The position numbers and the translations under genes are program-made. The notes under the pieces are model-generated. The model had not been told where the DNA came from. It ran no database searches and saw only the letters and a program-made list of their open reading frames with translations. DNA of 64,000 bases from Rhyacophila brunnea (lineage: Eukaryota; Arthropoda; Insecta; Trichoptera; Rhyacophilidae): NCBI GenBank assembly GCA_022495005.1, contig JAGYXB010000105.1, forward strand, positions 1-64,000, given 5' to 3'. Numbering within the stretch: position 1 is the stretch's first letter; every line of letters begins with the position of its first letter. This document shows, piece by piece, positions 1 through 11,700 of the stretch.

Positions 1-104
1 GAAAGAGATATATCAGTATAGAGATAGATATTATGTTATTAAACAGTAGAAATGTGTAAATACAAAAAAATATAAATTAGATAGGTACAAAGGAAGTACA
101 CCAG

Positions 105-375
105 ATGAGTTAAGCAGACCCAATTTTAAGAATTTATAAAACAACGTCCACCTATACTCATCCCCACGTAGGTGGAATATATCAACACCAGAAGCAATTT
201 CGTTGAACATGGTTATCGCTTCCAAAATATTCACGACTAAAAACACTACCATTGAGCCATGTTTCAGTTAACCCTATGATGTCATAGTCATCAGCCAAAA
301 CATTGCTAAAAAAATCGACAGATTTTGTTTTCAAGCCCCGAACATTCTGGTAGTAGAATATTAATCGCTTAGGGC
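105..375 (-). pseudogene. LINE endonuclease-domain fragment
   Basis: Read on the minus strand, this stretch gives an APE-type endonuclease N-terminus of a non-LTR retrotransposon: YYQNVRGLKTKS, then DYDIIGLTETWL. That is the usual order of the N-rich strand and the catalytic TETW motif. The frame closes about 30 codons after TETWL, and no reverse transcriptase follows before the window edge. Part of the same sequence (near 110-230) recurs at about 52815-52925. It is a decayed, truncated copy, and the clade (CR1/Jockey-like) is an inference. Confidence 0.7.
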
Positions 376-544
376 AATTATTATTTTTATTGTTATTATT
401 AAGTCAGCTACTCGGTAGCCGTGGTGTTTCCATCCTGGCAACCCATTCTTTAATAAATGAATTGCGGGGTCAATTTTCCGCCATCAAAACCAACGTAGGT
501 ACTTAGCTTAGTAGGGATCCCTACCTTAAATGAAGCGTAATCAC

Positions 545-1411
545 TAGGGCCCGGATTTGTATGCAACAAAAACATGGTTATATGCATGCACGTATGCACT
601 TAAAATCAATAAAATATGCACTAAAACCGAAGAAATATGCAGTTAAAAATTTACATTTTTTGTGGGAAAAAATTGTAAATACCCACTTTACCCAATATTA
701 CTGACAAAAAATCGAATGACTAGTTAATAATTTTTCAACATAATACGATATCAGAACAAAAAACACTAACAAAGAATATAAAGTTAATCAATTACAATTT
801 TCAAAATAGTTTTTTCACAAGTACCTACAAATAATTGAATAATAAATGCAATGTAAGCTAAACATAACTTAAAAAGCATAAACTACACACTTAACTATTC
901 GTAAATACTATGTTCTGTTTTTTTCCCGAAAAAAAATTACATTATTTTTTTTCAATATTTCAATATAGATTCTCTGGCATTAAATTTTTCCGCATAGGTA
1001 TCTGTCAGTATTTTATTTATATGCGGAAAACTACCTCTCAACCTCCACTTGGGCAAACTTTAAATAATAGTGCCCGAGTTGACTTCACTTTTCCACTGAT
1101 AAATCCATAGCTCGGAGATGGCATTAAAAATGCAAGTGCATCTAAACTATCTTCCTTCCTAACTTAGTTATATTTCGATAAAATATTTTTAAAAAACTAA
1201 AATTATACATTCAAAAGCTCTAGAATATGCATTTATTTATGAAATATGCACTAATGACTCAAATATGCTCTAACGTCTCAAATATGCATCTATATGCACA
1301 ATAAACATTTATTTTTGGATTCTGCGTCTTTCAAAACGGATTTCTGTGCAACTCTCATAGCTCTGCATACACCCTAACAAAACATGCACTAGCATATAAA
1401 TCCGGGCCCTA
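545..1411. mobile_element. Non-autonomous hAT element, TAGGGCCCGG family
   Basis: Terminal inverted repeats start TAGGGCCCGGATTT on the left and end AAATCCGGGCCCTA on the right. They are flanked by an exact 8-bp duplication, gtaatcac, at 537-544 and 1412-1419, which is the hAT signature. The 867-bp interior has many short 'atatgca' motifs and no transposase that I can recognise. It shares the TAGGG start with the element at 19165-19895. Confidence 0.85.
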
Positions 1412-1694
1412 GTAATCACCTTTTGACCTTTTAATAATAAATTTATTTATGCGAAGGTAAGAACGACTTTAAAATATGTATTTTCTTGAACGTGTCTCTA
1501 TTGAAAAACTAGTAATACCTAATTATAGTTTTATGTATTATATTCATACATTTTTTTAACACAATGCGGGATCAAAAGGTTAACATATTGTCAGTTATTA
1601 AGAACAAATAGTTATAACTATTTCTTAATACATCATTTGCATGGTATTACTTCGTAATCATAATTGATTACATGCCTACCTAAGTATGTTTGTA

Positions 1695-2211
1695 CAGTGG
1701 AACCCTGATCAACCGTTCTCGCATAAATTGTTTTCCCGCACGGATCGTTCATTTTTGAAAGTCCCGCCACCCATAAGAACAATGTTAAATAATCCCGCAT
1801 TAACCGTTCCCCGATTTATCGTTGTCCTCAATCTATCGTCTAAATATTATGGTCCTGTCACAAATATTATCCCGATTAACAGTTTTGTTGAATATTTTTC
1901 ATTTCGCTTTCGTAGAATTGTTTATGATACATACTATTGCAGACCTGTCAGTCGCGTCGCTTGGTTTGCACAGGTCGGTCAACCCTCAGGCTTGCCTCGC
2001 GTCTCGTATCACGAATTTTTATAAGTCGCAACTACAATGCCCCCCATGAAGAAAACTAGAACTCTAGCTGAGAAACTGAAAATAATTTAAGACGTCAAAA
2101 AAATCCAGGAGAAAAACGAGTTTTTTTTTAAAAATATATATGTATATATATCCCGCATTTATCGTTTTTTTTCTAGGGTCCCTTGAAAATCGTAAAATCG
2201 GGGTTTCACTG
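1695..2211 (+). mobile_element. pogo/Tigger-like DNA transposon remnant
   Basis: The ends are CAGTGGAACCC... and ...GGGTTTCACTG with TA on both sides (1693-1694, 2212-2213), as in pogo/Tigger elements. At about 2038-2110 the plus strand reads MPPMKKTRTLAEKLKII, a stop, then DVKKIQE. This matches the start of the CENP-B-type helix-turn-helix found at the N-terminus of pogo transposases. At 517 bp it is an internally deleted, non-coding copy. Confidence 0.75.
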
Positions 2212-2760
2212 TACTTACATTTAAAGGTGGTTTGTAAAAGGTAAACCATATGTAATGTTTTTTTTTTTAAATAAATTTATCAGGTGAGTGCGCATAGTGC
2301 CTGAAGATGCCGAAAGACAAAACCCCAGTCACAAAAAATACTCAAATGGTTTAGTCTAAAACTTAAATGAATTAGAATTGTAATGTTTTTGTTCAGAAAT
2401 TCAAAACAACAGACTACCAACCAATGTTTTAACTGCCTATTTATAGTTCAGTAAACCATCGTAATTTTAAATAATCTTATAATAACTAGTATTCATTAAT
2501 AATGTTTCCCTAATTCGTTTTATTTTTTTAATTATTTATTCAATTTTACGATTATAGTGAGACTTGGTATTTCCTAACACGTATTTCGTTTGGTATTTAT
2601 TTTTTATGACATTTGTTTCATAAAAAAGCGTCACTAATGTAGCCTTGTTGACATAATCAATATTATTTAATATCAGATGTTTAAAATCTCACTTTTTCTG
2701 TAAAAAAATAAGTGAGCATTATTTATCGAAAGTAAACATTATTCATAAGCATTTTTTTAC

Positions 2761-5700
2761 CTTTGTAATAAAGTGCGAATAAGGAAGAAACGCTTGTAGG
2801 CCAATATGAATGATCAAAAGACATGTCACAATTTTTTGTCCAACCATGTTGTCTACTTTCCCATCTGCATTTTCCAATCTACTGACTCCATCTATTTTTG
2901 ATACATCATCCGTATTTATATTTTCATTTTGATCTCCACTCCCAATTGGTTGACCTTTTTCTAAGCCTAATGTTTCTTCCAAGATATTATTATCATCATA
3001 ATATTTTGAAGCATCTTTATTATCTCCACCCACTACATCTTCGGTGTTCATACATTTTTTTAGAATTCCCTCTGCATCCATTTTACCATCTTCGCTCAGC
3101 GTATTCGAATCTGTTTGACATTTTTCTTGAACTCTGTTTAATTCACGTGTGGTTTTTTCTTCTTTTGTAAGACACGGTTTTGATTTAGTGTAAAAATCTA
3201 TGATAAAGGTCATAGTTTTCTTAGGCCAGTCCGGTGGGTAAAATAAGGGCATTGTCGCCAAACATACCCAGGGAAACATACCTGTTGGAAGAATAAAAAA
3301 GTTTAATAATAAAAGCAGGTATTTATCTATAACCATTTTCAGTGGGGAGTATTTATCCGAACCCGAAATAAAATCATGAATCGAAATTGCCAGTGAGTCT
3401 TCTCATTTCTCATTCGACAAAACAGACATTGTGTTTCTATAATGTCACAAACTATTTATTCGTCGACTGCTACATTTGGCCTGTGGTTTTGTTTGGATGC
3501 AAAACGTAGAATCTAAATTCTAAAGTAACCGACCTAGCTTTATAATTTAAAAAATTACTCTATTGACAGAACGTGATACGAACATCGTGCGAATTCATGG
3601 GCCGATTATGTGAAGATCCTCAATAGAGTCGAAAATATTATAATCATAATATGAAAGAACATTACAATAAATATTACAATTTAATGTGGCATTTCGGTTA
3701 CATGTCATACACTCATACACCACCATAAATACAAGATACATTACTATAAAAAATACATGCCAAGATTGTCAGTAATTAAGAGATGTCTTCAAATACCAAG
3801 TTGAGGAGAGAGCAAGGGGTGGATACACGACCAATTCCGGGAAAGACTTTTCGTGTATACTATAGTTTCAGGTAGACGAATCACAAAAGAATCAAAGACA
3901 TTTTTCTCGATCGTAGTTGATACCTGGTAAATACTATTTTGTAAGGTGCAGATAGGGTTTCTCAGTTTCTTGTTGTAATAATTATTGTAAATAATTAGTT
4001 CCTGCCAACCGATTAATATGCAGTTTATTTAATACGTAGTGTTTTATCGTAATTGCGTATATTATGTTAAAAATGTATCATTGTAGTCTTTCTTCTCGTA
4101 GAACCTGGACTAAAACACTAAAAGCTTTTCCATTATCTTCTTCCCTGAAAACGGGAAGCTTAAACGAGAAATATAAACACTAAAAATGTAATGTTCATTC
4201 ATATACAAAGCAAATCTTACAAGAATATAAATGAAATAATGTACATAGGTACTGTATGAATTATTATATTATAGTCGATGTTCCTGAATAAATTCGTCAG
4301 CTTAATGCAGAACTCTAACACACATTTTAAATATTTTACAGAAGTGTTTTTGAAACAGTCTACATACGTAAGTACATAGTTTTTTCATCAACAGTTCTAC
4401 TAACATATTATAATGTATATATTATTTACATACATAATAAAATGATTGAATTAGGTTGTTTGGAAGAACCCCCTTCTAAAAAATTTAAATAGGTATGAGT
4501 TATAAGAGAATATTAGAATAGTTCTGAATTCAGCTGACGAATTATAATTCCATATTTTTAAAGATATTATAATTCAATGAAAAAGCAAGATTTCAATTGG
4601 GTATTTTTCTTATACGGTCATTATTATTTTTAATAAATATAAAAAAATCATTGGTTTTTTGCTGGAATAAAGAAATATCTCTGATTTCGAAACATAATCA
4701 TAAATAAATGTCTAAGTATATAACCAATCAGTTAGATAATATGGTTGATTGGTATAACGTGCAATATTAGTTTATAAGATGTTTTGTCAGTCGGAAGCCA
4801 ACAGCGGTGGAGTGAGGTTGTACAACTTCGCTTGCGTATTCGGGACGCTATTCGCCTGGTTACTCGCGAACGGTTATAAATACGGGATACAACAAAAATA
4901 ATATTGTTTGTAAATGAATTTGACAATAAGCTCAACATGTGTGGTCCCATGTGATTTTGACAATCAGTGCCAGTGCTTGAGAAAAAGTGAAAAATATTTA
5001 TTGTTGCACGGATAGTGCACTTTGTGCGGGGAGTGCGTCAAACGCTGTGAAGCGAAGGGTTGTCCACACTGTTTTTTGTTCACACTGTTGCGCGAATTCC
5101 AAGACCGCGTGAACGGTAAAAGCAATAAAATGGAAAACACCACGATGGAAGTGAATGAAACCAAAAAAACGAAGAAGAAAAGAAACGATGATGAAGAGGA
5201 AGTGGTTGGAGAAAAAGAAGAAGAATGGCAGACAGTGACCTCTGGAAAAAAACCCAGAAGAGACTCTGGGGTCACTCCAAAGGGAAACCAAAACATCGTC
5301 ATGATAGCGACGGGAAGTAAAATTCCATTAAAATTAAAAATAGCGCAGATGCTGCATAAGGCAGGAGTAAAAGTACAGAAAATTTACAATAAAAATTTAA
5401 AGACGTACATCCAAGTAGAAGACGAAAAAGAAGCAGATAAAGTGAAACAAGCTGGAGAACTCAAAGATCTCGGTTTTGTGACCAAAGAGAATGACTCCTG
5501 CTCTTATGGAGTGATAAGAAAAGTCGATATTGATATGGACCTCCAAGAACTGCAAATGGAAATCAAAAGTGATGCAAAAGTAATCAACCTTAGGAGATTG
5601 ACAAGAAAAGGTGATACAGGAGAGCTGACAAAGACCTCGTCAGTCAGTATTAAATTTAGGGAGAAAATATTGCCGAGAACAATTTACATATATGGAGTCT

Positions 5701-8700
5701 CTTTTGCTGTAGAACCGTATGTATTCAGGGTTATGCAATGCTACAAATGCTGGCGATATGGGCATATCACGAACAATTGCGGACATACAGTAGAAACGTG
5801 CCCTAAGTGTGGTGAAAACCACAAAACCTGCGAAAAAAATGAGGAAATTACGTGCATCAATTGCAAAGGTAACCACGCGACAAACAGCCAAAAATGCCCA
5901 AAGTGGCAAGAGGAAAAGAATTGCAAAGAAGCAATGAAAAAAATGAACATACCTTTCAAGGAAGCAAAAAAAAATATGTTAAATAATAGCTATGCTGACA
6001 TATTGAAACAAAAAAAAATCGTAGAAAGAGATGAAAGCGAAACAATTCAAAAAACTAAGGAAAACAAAAAGAAAGAAGAAGCGGTGGTAGAAGCTTCAGG
6101 CTCAACAATAATATCTACAGGTAGTAGCGTAAAGCCTACAAAAAATAAGAAAAATTCAAAGGGAAAGACAGAGGTTAACGCGATGGGAGAAATTATGAAA
6201 GTCTTGCTGAAAGGGGGAGACTGGCAGCAGATCATTAAACAACTAATAATTAAAGCAGTGGACTGGGTATGCAAACAATTCAAAGAAGGACACTTAAAAA
6301 AAATTCTAGGGGAGGTTCTGGAGCAAAATGGATAATAAAAAACAAATTAGGATTTTACAATGGAATGCCAGAAGTATGAAGCAAAAAAAGGATGATATAG
6401 AACTCTACTTAATAAGACAAAAAATTTCAATAGCATTAATCTCAGAGACTTGGCTGAGGTCTGAATTAGACTATCTGAAATTCAATGATTAAACGATGTA
6501 TCGAAAATACAGAAGGGATGGATACGGAGGAGAGCGATTCTGGTGCATAAAACACTGGCGTCTAAAGAAGAAAGAAAGAAAGACGGAAGAGCTAGACAAA
6601 ATAATTATAAAGCCATTTAACAGAATAGGAGTGAGGACCTGATCGAAGGATCCCTTCTAGAAGAGAAGAGGCGATATGACAGCGAGTCGCAGTCAAAGCC
6701 TCGGTAAAATCACAAAAAAAAAAAAAAAAAAAAGATGTTTTGTTTTGTATCTCGCAGTGGGAAATTTCTTCCACGCCGTAATTAGCGGAAAGTGAAGTGG
6801 ACGTTGAAAATGCACCCACCCCTTTCATACACGTTTTGGAGCTGTGTAGGTACATCCAGTAAGTATATTTCGTAGTATTATACGTACTTAGCACTTGTAC
6901 AGTCCAGTTTAAAAAAATCCACAGTTAAGTTTATTATGACAATGTAATTTGGTTTCCGTTTGATAATGTTATACTGATGCCTTCTACAGACACACTGCCG
7001 CCATATGAGTAAATGCATAAATTCATATAAAAAATTCAGATGTTCAGATGTCAGAAATTTGAAGATGCTCATAATAAAACTAATAATATTGAGACTATTA
7101 TTATTTTTATGAAAATAACATTGAAGTTAATGGCCCCACCAAACCATACCCACTCCGCACCACACCCGGTCTTAATCAGGCGATCACGGGACCCTACGTT
7201 TGGTGTGAAGCATCAATTTTTATGACTGGGAATGTCTCAGGAGCAGTTACCCAACTACTGAGGTCGCCACGCTCTCAAGTGAGCTTTGAGTGAGTTTACC
7301 GATTTTACTCTAATGTAAAGTGCCGGGGAGAAAAAAGGCTCAAAGAATTAACAAAAAGAAAATGAATTTAAAATATTATATATAATAAAAACGAAGCTAA
7401 TCATACGGACAGCAAAAATGAGGAGATCTTCACGCCCGCAGTCAGACTCCGCAATTTTTTTAATTGCAATATAATTATTGGCCTTTGTGGCGACCAGGTC
7501 GGACGGCCCGACGGACTCAACAGCTAGTTGGAACGACTTGAGCATCTCTTCCCTCTCGAAGTTTCAATACCTACCTATAACTTAATAACACTCACATTTG
7601 GAAAAATAATAACATCTAATATTATGAACTTTTGAATATTGATTTATTCTGGCGTTTGAATTTTACAAAAATTTCGCACATACTCCATGAATTATAACAA
7701 TATTTAATCTAACAAATTTTTATTTACTTAAATATGACTTTTGTATTTTCCTTGTAGACATTAAGTTTTAACGAACTTGTCACATGTTAAAAAACATCGA
7801 AGAGGCAAAGAGCATCCATTTTGTCTTCTTACAACGCGTTCTCTTTGCAAAGCAATAAAAAAGTGAAGTAGGTACCTGTGTACTTAACTAAGTACCTGCC
7901 TTTATAATATTTCACGCGTATAACTTGTTTTACAACTAAAAGCTTATTAATTTAATCGTTTTGCATTTATTGCGCGGCATAAAGTTATGCATAATGACAA
8001 ATACACTTACTTATTTATTTACTATTAATAATGATCAGGTAAATATGACGTATGGGTTACGTTCAAGAACATCTGATTTTATTGGCTTAACAAAGGTCCT
8101 TATAATATACATATACCTACTCTGTTTATTAACTACGGACTTTTTCCGCTAATAATCATATTCTGAGGATTGAACGAATACAAGTGTACCGGTAACTAAC
8201 TTGTATAATTAAATCGATTTCAAAGTTAAATAAGTACATATTTAATTGTAAATTCTACATGATATGTAACTGTTTCCAACATACTATAAAATAGGTTTAA
8301 GACAAAATACTGATATATCTTTATTTATTAATGTTTTCAGTGTTTTACGGTGAATACTCCACTCCACCTACCAGTAGCGAAAAAATACGAAGCTTTCAAT
8401 TTAAGACAATTCTTTGATAATTTACATTTTAAAGTGTTTTAATTAATAAATACGCATCTAAAAATTTACAATTAAAAAAATGTTACAAAATGTGAATTCG
8501 TTAATTAATACATATTTATTATTAAAATTTAGTTATTAAATTTTGTTTTGGGTATTGAGTAAGGAAAAGGAAAACGATGAAAAGGTTAATGATTAAAGTA
8601 AACATAACAAAGCTTGTGACATCAAAAATACATCGAATACTTCCCAGAGAATGCCCTAAATTGTATATGACGTCAAACAACCAGTTCAGTATAAAGAGAG

Positions 8701-11700
8701 ATTACTGCAAAGAATTTTTCGGGTGGGTCACACAGGAGAATGAAAACGGAGAGTGGCCCCACCATAATAATATATGTGTATTTTTGTCATGTTTTCGAGA
8801 GAGCTTGAAATCAGATCGACTTGCGAACCTTCAATAATTGGTCAGGTTAATGTGGCTTACCGATACTGAAAAGTCTCGAATTCATGAGATGAAATGAAGC
8901 GCAGAAAACCATCGCGACAGGTCGTGTGTATTCGTACATCATCCAAAAACATACCGTCAGGTCGAAGATGAAACCAAACCAATGGACTATCAGATAGTCT
9001 GTCTGCTCGATGCTCAGGAAAAGTCTGCAAAGAAAACGTAAATTTTTATTATTCATAATTATGCAATAGACAAAGAAGATTAATAAAAACAGTATTGTTC
9101 GTCATTGCAAAGCACATCATGCACGAGTTAAAAATGAAAGTTTGGATTATTAGAATATGATCGTAAATAAGTTATATTTAAGTTGGTACATAATAATATG
9201 TTCGAACATATAAAAATAATTACGAAAAACATATAAATTATTAAAATCATCGTTCATCTATCCTCATCCCAACCCTGTGCACCCTCGAGCTCTTTTGCGT
9301 GCATCCACGGACTCATTTGTACATTATTTTCATCAATGAGCATGTTTACGCCGAAAAACTAATCAACATTATCTACAAATTGTAGTCTTAGTTCAATGAA
9401 AACAAATACGTATGATTGTCAAAGTTAAGTAAGAACTATTTGTGTCGGATTGTATTTGTATTTGTGTCGGATCGCATTCACTGCTGACTAGTTAATTACC
9501 ACAACACGGTCACTCCTAAAGACACGCCTGGCGTGTATCAATTAGCATGATAATTAAATGTGATAATTAACTAGTTAGGAGTGAAAGTATTGGATCTAAT
9601 GGCCATGCGCCTGGCGCGTCTTTAGCGGTGAAAGACTTTTAACAGCCCACCTCCACACTTCGCCACTGGTAGTGAGTCCGCTAACAAAGGGTAAGTCTTA
9701 GTGAAAAAAACATTTAAGTGTTTTGTCACTTTTCTCAATCAAAATTGGTATTCTAAAATAAATAAAAAATAGTGTATAATTCAACAGTTTGTAAAATAAT
9801 ATTTGTCCACTTTTTATAGTCTACAATACAAACAATGATTAATATTTATTTTCCTTAAAAAAAACACCCATTTCCACGTATGACTGCGACTTGAATCTTT
9901 TCATGTTTATTTATCTCATTTTTATTACAGCCACTTTTGTCAATTTTCAATGTGTTAGATACTGCACGGATGTGGGACCTGTAACCTGACGGAGAAACGA
10001 GAAAAATCGGTACTGTTCGGTTAAAGCGGATACAGCGGAAAACGCATTTTGAAAATAGCCGATAAACTGGATTATTTGTTAGTTTGGGTTAGTTTAGGTT
10101 AGGTTGGGTTAGGTTAGGTTAGGTTAGGTTAGGTTAGGTTAGGTTAGGTTTGGTTTGGTTAGATTAACCTAACAAATAATCCAGTTTATCGGCTATTTTC
10201 AAAATGCGTTTTCCGCTGTATCCGCTTTAACCGAACAGTACCGAAAAATCTACTCAACTATTCAAAAATAAAATTCTCAGAAAAATACTTGGATTGAATG
10301 AAGAATGCTAAAGGTGAGAAACCAAGTTGAACCCAATAAGGACACGTAGAGTCAGTTGAGCTGGGCACGTAAATACAATTGATCTCTATAGATAGTCTAT
10401 GGTCTGACGGAGAGAAAGAGCTCCGAAAAGAAATTCTTGGAGAACGGTTTTGCAGCCGGCGATGGACCTGGGTGGGATTACTAAGATGTATGCGATATTA
10501 TGTCCTAACATACATTATTTGCAAAGTCTTTACATGAATAAATAATAAAATAAAACATTGAAGGTAATCTACTGTTAATAATGACTCACTTGAATGGATC
10601 AAACACCCAATGGCTGCTTAGATTTGTCATCGCATATCCAGAGAGCCATTCTTTATCGGACTTTTTCAACCCAGCGACAAAGTACAAAATAAAGAATTGA
10701 TATTTCAGAATGAAGTAATTCCAATAAGGGACAGGTTTTCCATGTTGACTCTTATCTATGTATGAATCTAGAGAACTGAAATAAATGGTAAATCATCAGT
10801 ATAGTAATATTTTAATATTGTATTCATAATATTATACCAAAAATCCGGGTATCGATCGGTTGATACCGCAGAAACTTTTACCATGCCATTGGCACGGTCG
10901 TTGAACGATTTCTCACTTTTGAAAAATGAAAGCAGTATGTAGGACAATGTATTCAACATTGTCAATTTTATTCTAGGAATTGACTTTGAAAAACTATCTA
11001 ATATAGTATACACTCCATAACTTTGCACTCCGGCTCTAGGATGAAAATGATATACATACCTACTTAATATATTCTAAAAATATTTTTTTACGTACCTATA
11101 TAATCCATTTAGGTATGTATTACTACATAATATTAATACAAGCAGGGCTTGAAATGGACCGAAGCGCACCAGAGCGCCGTTCCGGTTCATAAAATACCCA
11201 AAATTATCGCTCCGTCTCGTGAAAAAATTAATTTGACCGTTTGAGCTAGATAGGCCATTATAACAAAAATCAGACATACTTTTTTTCGAAAATACACATA
11301 AAATTAGATACCTAACTATGTAATATTTTCGTAAAATTATCGAGCGCTCCAGTTCGTAAAATTTTCCAATTCGAGCGCTGAATACAAGTGAATATCATTT
11401 GATCTAATTTTATGCGAGGTAATCATGCAAAGAGGCGTATCAGTGTAGTAAAACGTGCAAAGTTATAAAACGTATACTTCAGCTAGTAATTCTGTGAAGA
11501 TAGTAGGCCTTAGTCGACTTAACACACCTACAAATTGCCTTTAATTACTTTTATAGGTGTATAAAATACATTTGATTTTCACAACACTAGCAATATATAT
11601 TTTACAAAAGCATCAACAATGATTTGGTTAGTTTTGTCGGTTTATATATACCATTTTGATAGACCATCAATAATAATATAGATGAAAGATTTTAAGTGAC

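Larger units (their letters stand above)
4776..6745 (+). mobile_element. ORF1-only LINE-type retroelement with target duplication
   Basis: The element body runs from 4788 to about 6733. It is flanked by the 12-bp direct repeat aagatgttttgt (4776-4787 and directly after the A-tract at 6713-6733). It contains a 5' UTR, one open ORF1 (5130-6335), the first ~55 codons of an ORF2 endonuclease, a short 3' segment and poly-A. The endonuclease core and the whole reverse transcriptase are absent. Because both target-site copies flank a unit that begins with a promoter and ends in poly-A, the 5' end is probably complete. It sits in GGCX intron 5, in antisense. The layout recalls HAL1 (half-a-LINE) of mammals and the gag-only HeT-A of Drosophila. 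Whether it moved in this form or lost ORF2 after insertion is not settled. Confidence 0.85.
9962..10480 (+). pseudogene. LINE reverse-transcriptase C-terminal relic split by a MITE
   Basis: Left of the MITE the plus strand reads LHGCGTCNLTEKREK. Right of it the same frame continues STQLFKNKILRKILGLNEE and later RRVSWAGHV, with stops. This is the 'LYGCETWTL...[11 protein letters not shown]...RWAGHV' tail common to LINE reverse transcriptases. The frame is continuous across the insertion once the MITE and one copy of the 8-bp duplication are discounted, which supports both calls. Confidence 0.7.

Noticed and set aside
2281..2350. Shared 'agatgccgaaag...cacaaaaaat' motif with 22895-22935
   Set aside because: Similarity is short, and no ends or coding sequence were found. 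It is probably an old repeat but cannot be classified.
2898..3170. 90-codon plus-strand frame
   Set aside because: Antisense shadow of GGCX exon 6.
5022..5129. Extended ORF1 start 36 codons upstream of the ATG
   Set aside because: It begins at TTG, which is not a credible eukaryotic start here. The ATG at 5130 has a good context.
10109..10150. True telomere or chromosome end
   Set aside because: Only eight units, enclosed by a palindromic MITE with an 8-bp target duplication and unique DNA on both sides.
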